From assembly GCA_010093485.1 (NCBI GenBank), contig MU001495.1, positions 1,445,470-1,509,469 of the forward strand: 64,000 nucleotides of DNA, in the 5' to 3' direction. The notes below the pieces were generated by a model. It was not told the DNA's origin and did not search any database. It worked only from the letters and a program-made list of their open reading frames with translations. The DNA comes from Karstenula rhodostoma CBS 690.94 (lineage: Eukaryota; Ascomycota; Dothideomycetes; Pleosporales; Didymosphaeriaceae). This document shows positions 55,772 through 64,000 of this stretch, piece by piece. Made by a program: the position numbers and the translations under genes. Each line of letters starts with the position of its first letter. Within the stretch, counting starts at the first letter, position 1.

Positions 55772-56374
55772 TCAGGAGAATCGGTCGCCCCTCCGACTCC
55801 GGTACACATCACTGGCCTCGTACTTGCTCTTCTCCTTTGTCTTTTGTGCTTCATCCTCAGGAGCATGCCTCGTCGGCGCGGGATCCGCATTCGCCTCCTG
55901 GCTCGGGTTGCCCGCCTCATCATGTGCCGTATGCCAGTCCTTGTTCTCGCCTACCTCTCCGCGATTCGACCTTGGCGCTGGCGGTGTGTACGGCTTTCCG
56001 GCATAGGAAGGCATGTTCGAGGGCGTCGGTTTGGGCGCCGGCGGTTTTTGGTATGATTGTTCAAGCTGGTACTGGGCGAGCCGCTTCTGGGCCTCGATGT
56101 CGGCTTTGCGGGCGCGGTCTTCATTGATGGAGCGCTTTGCGAAGTAATACGCGCCGCCGCCCGCGGCAATCAGGGTGCCCCAGCCGTAGCTGGAAGGTGT
56201 GTTAGCATGCGCATTGATCCTTGCGACCGTTCCTTAGGATAGCGGGAGGTCCGGGGGTGTATGTAGGGTACTGCGGCTGGGTGCTCCATGTGACGTACTA
56301 TACTGATTTGACCTGCTACGTATGAGCAATTGGAATCATTATCCTTACGGGGGACTGGAGCTTACCGTGTTCAT
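55772..56374 (-). CDS. Small DUF4748-like protein with N-terminal TM segment
   Basis: Two exons, 56374-56349 (26 nt) and 56189-55772, with a 159-nt intron; 147 aa. The hydrophobic segment YGWGTLIAAGGGAYYFAKRS near residue 9 is followed by a charged helix INEDRKARADIEAQKRLAQY, matching my memory of the fungal DUF4748 family (small, likely mitochondrial inner-membrane or matrix-facing). The rest is disordered: KPYTPPAPRSN, then HDEAGNPSQEANADP, ending YEASDVYRSRRGDRFS. The first exon was chosen because it is the only nearby ATG with a GTAAGG donor in the needed phase (MNTVSSSPP|Y). Exon 2 is more secure than exon 1. Confidence 0.7.
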
Positions 56375-56929
56375 TGTGAATGTGTGCTGGGTATTGATTG
56401 ACGCTCAGGGAAGGAAGAGGCAAGGGCCGTTTGGCGCAATGTTTTTGTGGTGCTGGTGACGAAGTGGTCTGATTCCAAACGCCGTCGGCGATGGTTCGGC
56501 GATATAGCGTAGCCGAGGTGGTACGTAGCAATGCACCTTTTCACGTTTGAGGTTGCAACGTCCATTTTGAAGCATCACCGACGCGGGCATTTCGGGAAAC
56601 AATCAATTCCCGCGCCAAGTACCATTCCAGAGTGGAGCAACAGCCTAGTCCGAAACTATGCTCTAGTATGGCTCGTTTGTTCACAAGAGTGGCAACAGTT
56701 GAGGCCTAGATCTTTGTTACCCAGTTCTACAACAAAAGAACGACAGTTTCCAGCTAGCCGTGGCCGACACTTATAATTAGGCTTTTGGTAACTGATCCTA
56801 TTTAACTTCATTAAGGGAAAGGTCAAACTAATTGTGCTGTGGCCAATCTTAGAAGAAAATTTGAACAACCATCGAAAACGATTCGCAATGCACCCAGGCG
56901 CCGACTGGACAGCCAGTTCACAACTCCAT
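56375..56929. other. Intergenic region
   Basis: Promoter of the DUF4748-like gene and 3' side of the SDR-like gene. No other gene seen. Confidence 0.4.
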
Positions 56930-57625
56930 CTAATTTTGTTGCACTCTATCCTTCCTCAGTAGCGTCGAACCTTTCTTTACCATCCTCTTGTTCGAAATCG
57001 CACCTTCTTCCTCCTCCCCATGAACCACCAGATCCGCCACGAAAGCTCCCAGCGTCTCATTCCCGATCACCACTCCATCCCCAAACAGCTTTCCAACACA
57101 CTCCATAGCCCACACTCCTTGCGTCGCCACCCCTCCTGGCTTCACCACAAACGTCTGGCACACATCGCGGTACTGCTCGCCCAGTTCCAGAGTTCTAGCT
57201 TCAGACAACCCATGCAATTTTCTAGCCTCGGAGAAAAACCACAACGAGCGGTCCTGATCGCTTTCCGTGAACGCACCGTTGACGCGGATGTAGCGAAAGC
57301 GCTTGGATCGGTATTCGGAGTTCTTGCGTGCATCAAGGAGTGATGTGAAGAAGGTGTGTGGGTAGACGACATTGACATCGTGATTCGCGTCTGGGGTGCC
57401 CATAGCCCATATTCCAGCGTCTGCGGAGACTATCTGCGAGAGGAGTGCGTCATCGTATTTTGCGAAGTCGGAGACGATGATTGTGCTGAGCTTTGAAGAA
57501 GTGATGTCTTGGGGGAGGGCTCGGCGGGAGAGGGCGATGATCGAGGTTATGGACGGGTCTTGGAGGCAATGCCTGAGGATTGCGGAGCCGATCATTCCAG
57601 TAGCGCCTGTTATGAGGACCTTCAT
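56930..57625 (-). CDS. NAD(P)-binding protein, atypical SDR (HTATIP2/NmrA-like)
   Basis: One exon, 231 aa. It starts with the Rossmann motif MKVLITGATGMIGSAILRHC (GxxGxxG at about residues 7-13), followed by ALSRR at the end of beta-2 and IVSDFAKYDDAL. The middle includes GIWAMGTPDAN and FRYIRVNGAFTESDQD, where a classical SDR would have YxxxK; no such pair is evident, so it is likely a non-catalytic or atypical member. The block TFVVKPGGVATQGVWAMECV is typical of fungal proteins annotated as nucleoside-diphosphate-sugar epimerase. Substrate unknown. An earlier in-frame start at 57685 exists; the ATG before KVLITG is preferred. Confidence 0.8.
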   Translation of the reverse strand: MKVLITGATGMIGSAILRHCLQDPSITSIIALSRRALPQDITSSKLSTIIVSDFAKYDDALLSQIVSADAGIWAMGTPDANHDVNVVYPHTFFTSLLDARKNSEYRSKRFRYIRVNGAFTESDQDRSLWFFSEARKLHGLSEARTLELGEQYRDVCQTFVVKPGGVATQGVWAMECVGKLFGDGVVIGNETLGAFVADLVVHGEEEEGAISNKRMVKKGSTLLRKDRVQQN

Positions 57626-58294
57626 AGTGGTGGGTTTTGCTGTGCGACTGGGCAACCTTCGACTACTTGCCCGGCGATACGTCAAAAGTTGAAGCGCGGT
57701 GTGTTGCCCCGGGGTAGTTAATATACGTGCTGGCTGTGCTCAAACTTATGAATAGGCACCGTAGAAATATTGCTGACGAACGAAGAGACAGGATTTGTGA
57801 TGGTATAAGTTTTGGGGAGCATGCCGAATTGCTGGTCTCTCTTTGACGTGATTCAGAGTTCAGCTAGTGATTTTGTCGCAAAAAAATGCTCATCGAGTTA
57901 CTGAAGCAAAAGAATATCCTAATATTTTTTACTTAAATAGTTCATCGCGCTATTTCGTGCGAGAGTGTACACTCCACCGGTTGTGGTCCTACGCGCACTG
58001 TCCGAAATTTAACTCCATGCGCCATAAACCCGGACCGGACGAATCTTACGAGCTAAAGAGCACTAACACCATCGCGTGTTCTTTACTTATTACGAAGCCG
58101 AACAGTAGTTCAGCGATCCGCTCACTGCTGGGAGTAATGAAGAAACAAAATCGAGAGCATCAATTCCGCGATTACACGAATTATTTAGTTCTCCTAGTCC
58201 TCATATGATTTTTTTTCTACACGTGCACCACAAGGACGTTTCTCCAAGACAAACCATCGCCTCTACCCTCTATAAACACTTGATGAGTGCCTCG
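57626..58294. other. Intergenic region
   Basis: AT-rich around 57880-58220, with short frames only. It holds the SDR-like gene promoter and the aldo-keto reductase 3' end. Confidence 0.4.
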
Positions 58295-59492
58295 CTAAAG
58301 GATCTCCCCTCTCAAGCTCTTCATATCCAGCCAAAGCTCCTCTGCCAACACCAAAATAACGTCTTCCAAGGGCCCCTTTTTAGTCAACGCAATAGTCTCG
58401 TGAACCTGTTCGATCCGGCTCGCACCCAGAATGATGCCATCCTCGTCGTTGAGCACGGAATGATGCATCAGCCACCGTATGGCTACTTCACGAGAAGTCA
58501 ACCCCTTTTCTTGAACGGCAGCTTCGAACTTCTTCATTGCCACTATTAGTTGGTCGCCAGAGAACATCTTCTGCATTATGTTTCCGACAGGTGAGGCTGG
58601 GTCGAAGCGCGTCCCAGTGTAGTCATTGTTCACGAATTTCCCAGTGAGAAAGCCGGCAGCGAGAGGTCTTCAGGTCCGATTAGCTATCTCTTTCCTTCAT
58701 TCAGATGGGGAGGATGAAACGTACTGATAACCGTTGAAGTGCATGCCCGCAGAGCGCAGTATGGGTAGAAGCTTTGTTTCCATACCCCTTGTAATGAGGC
58801 TGTAACTTCCTTGGTAATAGCGCGGTTTCTGCCATCCGTTCTCGTCGCAGATCCTGAGCATCTCTTCGAGCACGTTAGGGGGAGTGTTCGATACGCCCCA
58901 CTGGAGGCCATGTCAGTGATCTAATACATTAATATCAGAAACGACTGGGTAACTCACATGGTTACAGTGTCCGAGTTGTATTTGCTCATTGAAGTTTTGG
59001 ACTTGCTCTTTGAGAGGTGTAGCTGGATCTGCACGATGAGAATATAGAACATTGACCTGTATCCAATTTTCATTAACAATTTGATCTTGAAATAGTTGCA
59101 GTAACTCGACAAACCAAAAGAGCTTGACTGCCCTCGAGTTCTGCGGCAATCAAAACCGCCGTGAACAGGATTGTTGAACGTACCCTTTCTCTTTTCAGCC
59201 TACCCAAGCTCTCGCCAACACTCGCATCCATCTTTTCCTTTACCAAATCTCCACTACCATCCGTGCGCGTGTCTGTAAGGACTTTGGTGTCGACTACAAA
59301 CCCATCAGCTGTCTCCCCAACCAACTTTTCCGCCAACCCAGGGCTTGGTGGCGGGTATCGAGCCGCGGTATCGAGGTGAGTTATTCCGAGCTCTTTCAAA
59401 GTGGATATGAGTGGGCGCACAGAGTCGGTGTCTTGAAAGGAGCCCGGCGCCATGCCGAGGCCCCCAGTACCGAATATGAGCTTAGGAGACAT
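58295..59492 (-). CDS. Aldo-keto reductase, AKR7-like
   Basis: Four exons: 59492-59184, 59056-58958, 58900-58725, 58667-58295; 318 aa. NADPH-dependent reductase of aldehydes, similar to aflatoxin-aldehyde reductases; cytosolic. The N-terminus reads LIFGTGGLGMAPGSF. The catalytic tetrad is visible as D41 and Y46 (HLDTAARY), K70 (VVDTKV) and H110 (NVLYSHRADP, restored by splicing intron 1, 127 nt). WGVSNTPPNVLEEMLRICDE and KPRYYQGSYSLITRGME form the barrel strands, and ILGASRIEQVHETI is the cofactor-phosphate-binding end. Splicing at CA|A before PLAAGFLTGKF is the only weak junction (acceptor TGAAG). Substrate cannot be told. Confidence 0.88.
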
Positions 59493-60080
59493 GCTGGCTA
59501 AGGGAACGAAAGATGTCGTTCGAGAAAGCGGAACCCCACGAGACTTTTAAGATGTATGAAGCGGATGGTCGGGCGGAGCATCGTTTTGAGTAAGCAGTGT
59601 GTTGCGACGCGTTGCCAATTTTGGGGTTAGTGCGATGTATATCGAGATAAGTACAGTGTCTTTCTTGGGTGGCGGTGGAGATCGGATATAAAGCGCTGAC
59701 ATCGTTAGTGGCAAGCTACAAATGCGGTTAATGGTTATTTAGCGGTCGCATGACTTCAGGGTTCAGGCTACCTTTGTAAGCACCATATATCGGTGATGCT
59801 TGGCATAGGCACTCTCTTCCATTCTCTCCGTGTAGTCTCCAGTCTATCCCATCCATCCAATCCAGGTAGCATTATGTATGCACCACATGCTTGATACGAG
59901 GTACCTTACCATTGTGTTGTCTTTTGGTACAGACATCGCAAGCCTTCGAAGGTACCTATGTTATCCCAAGATGCGCAATGCAGTACCCAAAATTTCGACA
60001 TAGCAGTAGGCACAGCTCATTAGAAAGTGTATATCAAGCTCTCCTCCGCTTGGATAAATTCGCCATTTTTTTCTGCATCC
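59493..60080. other. Intergenic region
   Basis: Aldo-keto reductase promoter and the 3' side of the decayed permease. Nothing else seen. Confidence 0.4.
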
Positions 60081-61492
60081 CTATTTCTCTTTCGGAAGTG
60101 CAGGAAAGTTACTGCGCACAGTTGTGATGAGCAAAAACTGTGTTGCTACCGCACACCAAACACCCGTCCTATATGATGGATACTCCTTCTGCGTGAACGT
60201 TGTGAAGGCGTAAGCTCCACCGATTGCTGCGAACAGCAACTGCACACATTTGTCAACCGCGATCACGAGTTGGAGTGGAACTTGTTGCTCTGCAGTACAA
60301 TAATAGTGAGCAAGTTGGCGTTGCAGCCACTCACTCCGAAGAAGATTTCGAAGTAGCGAGCGCCGGAGTTGGTCGAGTATGCAGTAATCAGGAGACCCGT
60401 GAGCGTGATGACGGCGTTCCCGACCATTCAGGGCATTCGCAGACGAGAGCGATCGGCTAGCCAAGCATATAGTACGGTCCAGATGATGCTGAACAGGTAT
60501 GGCGGCGCGCATAGCGAGAACACTACCGCCGTACTATCTACGATTGTGTGAATGAAGTAAGCAAACGCGTGGATAAGGGCAGAGCAAGTGAGTAACATGA
60601 AGCCGTAGACCCACAGCTCCCAGTTAATAACATGTTTCGTGAACTTTTCCCAAGTGAGTTTGTCGGGCCGAGACTCTCCACGGTCTCGGTCAATGCGATC
60701 TGGAATTACCTGGTGTTCGTCCTGCATGAAGGCTTGGAGCTTGTTTGTGGCGAGCATCCAATTTGAGAAATCAATGAGGAGGAAGAAGGCAGTTATGCCT
60801 ATCCCTTGGGTTTCTACCCCCCTAGTTTGATGATGGCAAAGTTGAGAATGTTTCCAAACGCACTGACGAAGAGATGCCACCTAACGATCGAAATTAGTAT
60901 GCGAATTCTATCTCCGCAGTGCCACAGTACAACTCACCAACTTATCTTCGACTGGACTTCAAATCTCTGATATTAAGTGGCCAGCAGGGACATCAGCATG
61001 GCAGGTAACCCGCTCCAAAGACACCGATCAACATCGTACACACGACGATATATCGCCAGTCATTGATGACACCCATACCAAGCATAACCGCACACCGCGA
61101 GTCCATTCAAGAGGTACCTTGGCTTGAGAGGTCGGTGCAATAGGGATGTGGGCAGTTCGAACAGGAAGTAGGTGCCGAAGAAAACGAGAATCGCCACGGA
61201 ATAGCGATTGCCGATGTCGAAACGCCGGTCTTGGTTCATGCCAGCAACGCGTGCATTGCATAGGTTGACACGGTCAAGACCAGCACCGAGTATAGAAGGC
61301 TGAGTATAGGAATCAGGCGCCAATCTACCTTGCTGAGGACCTTTGCCTCGATTTTCTCTTGCGCATCGGAGAGCGTGGCTTCATTGATGTGGCAATTAAT
61401 GTTCTGCTTGGTGGCTCTGGTTTCTTCGTCGAAGGCTTCGACTTCTTTAAGTTCGGCCTTCTCTGACCTTCTGTGGCAGTTTGGTGCGACAT
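60081..61492 (-). pseudogene. Decayed MFS transporter, Dal5/allantoate-permease type
   Basis: Family sequence is recognisable from end to end, but split over frames. Pieces in order: AQEKIEAKVLSKVDWRLIPI, then after a shift near 61275-61300 LDRVNLCNARVAGMNQ and AILVFFGTYFLFELP, after a shift near 61075-61085 GMGVINDWRYIVVCTMLIG, a stop at 60993-60995, then FEVQSKIS in another frame, an intron-like gap, HLFVSAFGNILNFAIIKLGG with a stop at 60814-60816, then FLLIDF, FTKHVINWELWVYGFMLLTC, STAVVFSLCAPPYLFSIIW, a stop at 60427-60429, a stop at 60263-60265, and finally LLFAAIGGAYAFTTFTQKEY in a further frame. Segments around the intracellular loop appear deleted. The intact family has about 450-500 aa and 12 spans. 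Several independent lesions make sequencing error unlikely. Confidence 0.85.
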
Positions 61493-62020
61493 TTTTGAAA
61501 GGGAGTTTGTGTATAAGGACCCTTGACGTAGAATATGCGGGGACGTTTGTAATGTAGCAACGACCAACTCTCACAAAAGATCTCGGATGATACTAGGCAC
61601 GCCTATGTCCTCAGAAACTTACCTCCATCCATTTTCTCCGTCTCTTCGAGTCATCGTTGCGTCGATCTCCGCTTCCATGGGGAGAAGCATCGAGAATTGA
61701 CGCGCAGAGCCACTTAACAGCAATACGTTTTGCTTGACCGAAGGAGCAATGGGTTCGGCTTGTATCCTCAAGCTTTATGAACAACGGCAATGGTGAAGGG
61801 TGGTACATATGCAGAGATATTCGGGAAGGACCGAAGAAATTGATATGTATTCGGGCGTCGATCTGGGGTATCGCTAATTCGTTTACGAACGTCACTACCA
61901 GTGTCAATACAATTCTGCAATGATAGTGACCAGATGCCTTCATGTGTAGATTTTTTGTATCGATCTTGGATTGTTGAGTAATTCCTCGCTCAATCCTTCG
62001 TCCTATCGACTGCGAGTCGA
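61493..62020. other. Intergenic region, pseudogene upstream / ribokinase 3' end
   Basis: No supported gene. It would have held the promoter of the dead permease. Confidence 0.4.
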
Positions 62021-63110
62021 CTATGAGGACGGAACATCATTCACCCAAGGAATAGAAGACTGCGCACCCGCTTTCTGAACCGTCAACGAAGCAGCCAAAT
62101 TAGCGTGTCTTATGGCAGAGTCGAGATCAAATTCGGTGGACTCAGAAGAAGATTTCCATCTCGCGACAGCAACGGAATAGGCGCCTACGAAAGTGTCGCC
62201 AGCTGCCGTGGTATCGACGACTTGGACCTTTCTAGCTGGTACGATCTTTCCAGGCTGTGACTGTGCATGTTGCTTGTCTGTTCTGTAGTACACACCCTAC
62301 AAGATTGTAAGTTAGCGATGCGTGGATCCAGTAAAGAACACATACCTCTCCCCCGAGAGTGATAATCACATTCTTCACGCCTTTTCGGACGAAGACGGAC
62401 GCGACTTCGTCCCATGAGGTAGAGTTCTCAATGCCAGATAGTATAGCAGCCTCCGTCTCGTTTACAATTAGATGATCAAGTCCATTGTATGCCTCGTCCG
62501 GAAGAGGAATAGCCGGTGCAGGGTTGATGATCGTTTCCGCACCCTTCTCACGTGCCACCTTCATGTTGTGTAACACCTGGTCTCCGTCAGCGTAAAACAT
62601 CTCTGTAAGCACGTCTCGAAATATTGTTCGACTTACCACTTGCAACGGCAATTCTAACTGGAACAAAACCACCGCAGCATCATCGTCAACCAAATCCTCC
62701 ACCTGAACATCATAGTTCGCCCCCGGACTGAACATAATACGGTTCTCTCCCGTGCCGGTCTCGACTATAATGACCGCAACGCCCGTCTTCTTCCCCTTCA
62801 AGATCTTGACGCCTTTCGTGCCTAGCCCATCCGCCTGCAGGCTCTTCAAGAAACCCTTGTGAAACTCGTCATCTCCCACAGCACCCACCATTCGCACGTC
62901 GACATCAGACGCTTCTCCGCTCGATGCCTGCTTTTGTGTCCGCGAGAGACGCGCACAGGCGACGGCCTGGTTTGCGCCTTTTCCACCGAACCCTGTGTTG
63001 AAAGACTCGGTTGTCAGGGTCTCGCCTGCAACAGGCACGCGGGGCGTGCGCGTGACGAGATCGACGTTGAGAGAGCCGATGACTGATATAACTGCGGACT
63101 TGGGAGACAT
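62021..63110 (-). CDS. rbk1: Ribokinase
   Basis: Three exons: 63110-62637, 62576-62346, 62296-62021; 326 aa. Phosphorylates D-ribose to ribose-5-phosphate with ATP; PfkB family, cytosolic. N-terminal substrate motif VIGSLNVDLVTRTPRVPVAGET and FGGKGANQAVACA (about 41-53) are the PfkB signature 1 region. VGAVGDDEFHKGFL, TGVAVIIVETGTGENRI and LDHLIVNETEAAIL follow. The catalytic and anion-hole motif DTTAAGDTFVGAYSVA is in the last exon. Intron 1 (60 nt) keeps the frame open and could be missed; removing it gives LQVVLHNMKVAREKG, as in the family. Neighbour: the dead permease about 530 bp downstream on the same strand. Confidence 0.93.
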
Positions 63111-63857
63111 TTCTGCGTGCGATTTCTGAGGTTTTGAATCTGGCGGACGGGATAGAGATAGACAAGCTCATGGCTACGAGTGTGTTCGTCGGCTAGGCTA
63201 GCCGGAGGGGTAATAGAGTAGCCGAATATCGGTACCGCTTGTTCTTTGGCCTCTACAAGACAACACGTGCTTTTTGTCTTACTGGTCTGGGAACAGGGAG
63301 CAGTTCGAAGTGTTTATTCCGCTTCGATCGATTTTGTAATCGCAGAAATATCTGTGGCTATTGCTTAGCCGGAGGCTTCACTCACATGCTGGAGCAGAAC
63401 AGGGTAAGAAATAATTAAATAACATTAGGTTAAACCATTTTGTCAACATTATATAAAAGCGCCGTGCGCAGTTGAATAGAGGATTCATATATGAACCAGT
63501 GAGTGATCGATCAATGTGCGACCGTTATCATACCTGAGGCATTTTGTAACCTCTCGAAATCCATAGCTTCAATTTCCACAGCACTGCTGCAGCAGCATGT
63601 GCAAACAAGCCGGAATGAACACCGAGACACTCCCTCGTAGAGCAAGCAATAGGCCCAAAAATCGCTTGTGTCTCTAGCCGCCATGTCTCTCGCCGAGACG
63701 TGGGCTTTGATTCGCGCGAAGTGTCGCGAGTGGAGTAAACAACCTCAACACTCATCTACACTCGCGAACCATTGAATCAACTTGATCAGCCAACCCCATG
63801 CGCCCCAACCTCAAGACAAGCATTGCCGAGATCGAAGGGTTCAAAATACCCACTCAC
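63111..63857. other. Intergenic region, ribokinase promoter / end of the edge gene
   Basis: AT-rich around 63410-63460, including TATATAAAAG on the plus strand, with no plus-strand gene after it. The 3' end of the edge gene may lie here; a candidate acceptor GTGTAG near 63747 would add only a few codons (H-E-C-stop). Confidence 0.4.
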
Positions 63858-64000
63858 GTTCTCGCGTGGTAGCGCGCAGCATCTTGCGCAAGAACCTGAA
63901 CGGCTTCAGCACCCATGGCATCCGCGCCTTGCGCTCCTCACGCCCATTGTCAAGCTTAGGCTGAACGGCCTTCCACTGCGCGCGAATGTTCGGATCGGCA
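63858..64000 (-). CDS. Partial coding exon at the right edge, function unknown
   Basis: Minus-strand exon running in from beyond 64000. It translates in frame to ADPNIRAQWKAVQPKLDNGR and MPWVLKPFRFLRKMLRATTR, and ends at a good donor (GAAC|GTGAGT, intron from 63857). It is basic and hydrophobic-patched, like the C-terminal part of a small mitochondrial or membrane-linked protein. I do not recognise the family; no start codon is in the window. Confidence 0.5.

Overview
This window is nuclear DNA from a filamentous ascomycete (Pezizomycotina, most likely a Dothideomycete). The evidence is short introns (about 48-163 nt) with GTRAGT-like donors and CTRAY-like branch points, a Zn(II)2Cys6 regulator, a full-size PDR-type ABC transporter, an Opi1-type repressor, and AP-1 mu, TAF6, Yar1 and Gtr1 proteins of fungal type. 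There are no operons. I rebuilt genes by splicing and checking intron phase. I found no tRNA, rRNA, CRISPR or intact transposon.

Layout, 1-20 kb: an auxilin-like SWA2 (cut by the left edge), the uracil-catabolism protein URC4, the Rag GTPase GTR1, a 909-aa Zn2Cys6 regulator, a 2.35 kb spacer packed with tandem arrays, a WW-domain protein, the ribosome-assembly chaperone YAR1 and a one-pass membrane protein. 20-37 kb: a five-exon PDR transporter, a 5.7 kb gene-poor stretch, the OPI1 repressor and a WRN-like 3'-5' exonuclease with an HRDC domain. 37-52 kb: two orphan genes with TATA boxes, an F-box-like/2EXR-like gene, TAF6, a 3.4 kb gene-poor stretch, AP-1 mu and a secreted Trp/Gly-rich GPI-type protein. 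52-64 kb: a membrane-anchored AMP-binding-like protein that looks catalytically dead, divergent from nucleoporin POM34; a DUF4748-like small membrane protein; an NAD(P)-binding SDR-like protein; an AKR7-like aldo-keto reductase; a decayed Dal5-type MFS permease; ribokinase; and the edge of one more gene.

Most genes are unlinked housekeeping functions: trafficking (SWA2, AP-1 mu), TORC1 signalling (GTR1), transcription (TAF6, OPI1), nuclear pore (POM34), ribosome assembly (YAR1) and DNA maintenance (the exonuclease). The right-hand 56-63 kb is more metabolic and accessory, with a dead transporter between a reductase and ribokinase.

The most unusual signal is not a protein. The spacer at 12.3-14.05 kb carries about ten unrelated tandem arrays, mostly of 7-nt units, and five of them place regular GGG runs on the same strand (potential G-quadruplexes). 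I saw no convincing undescribed multi-gene system.
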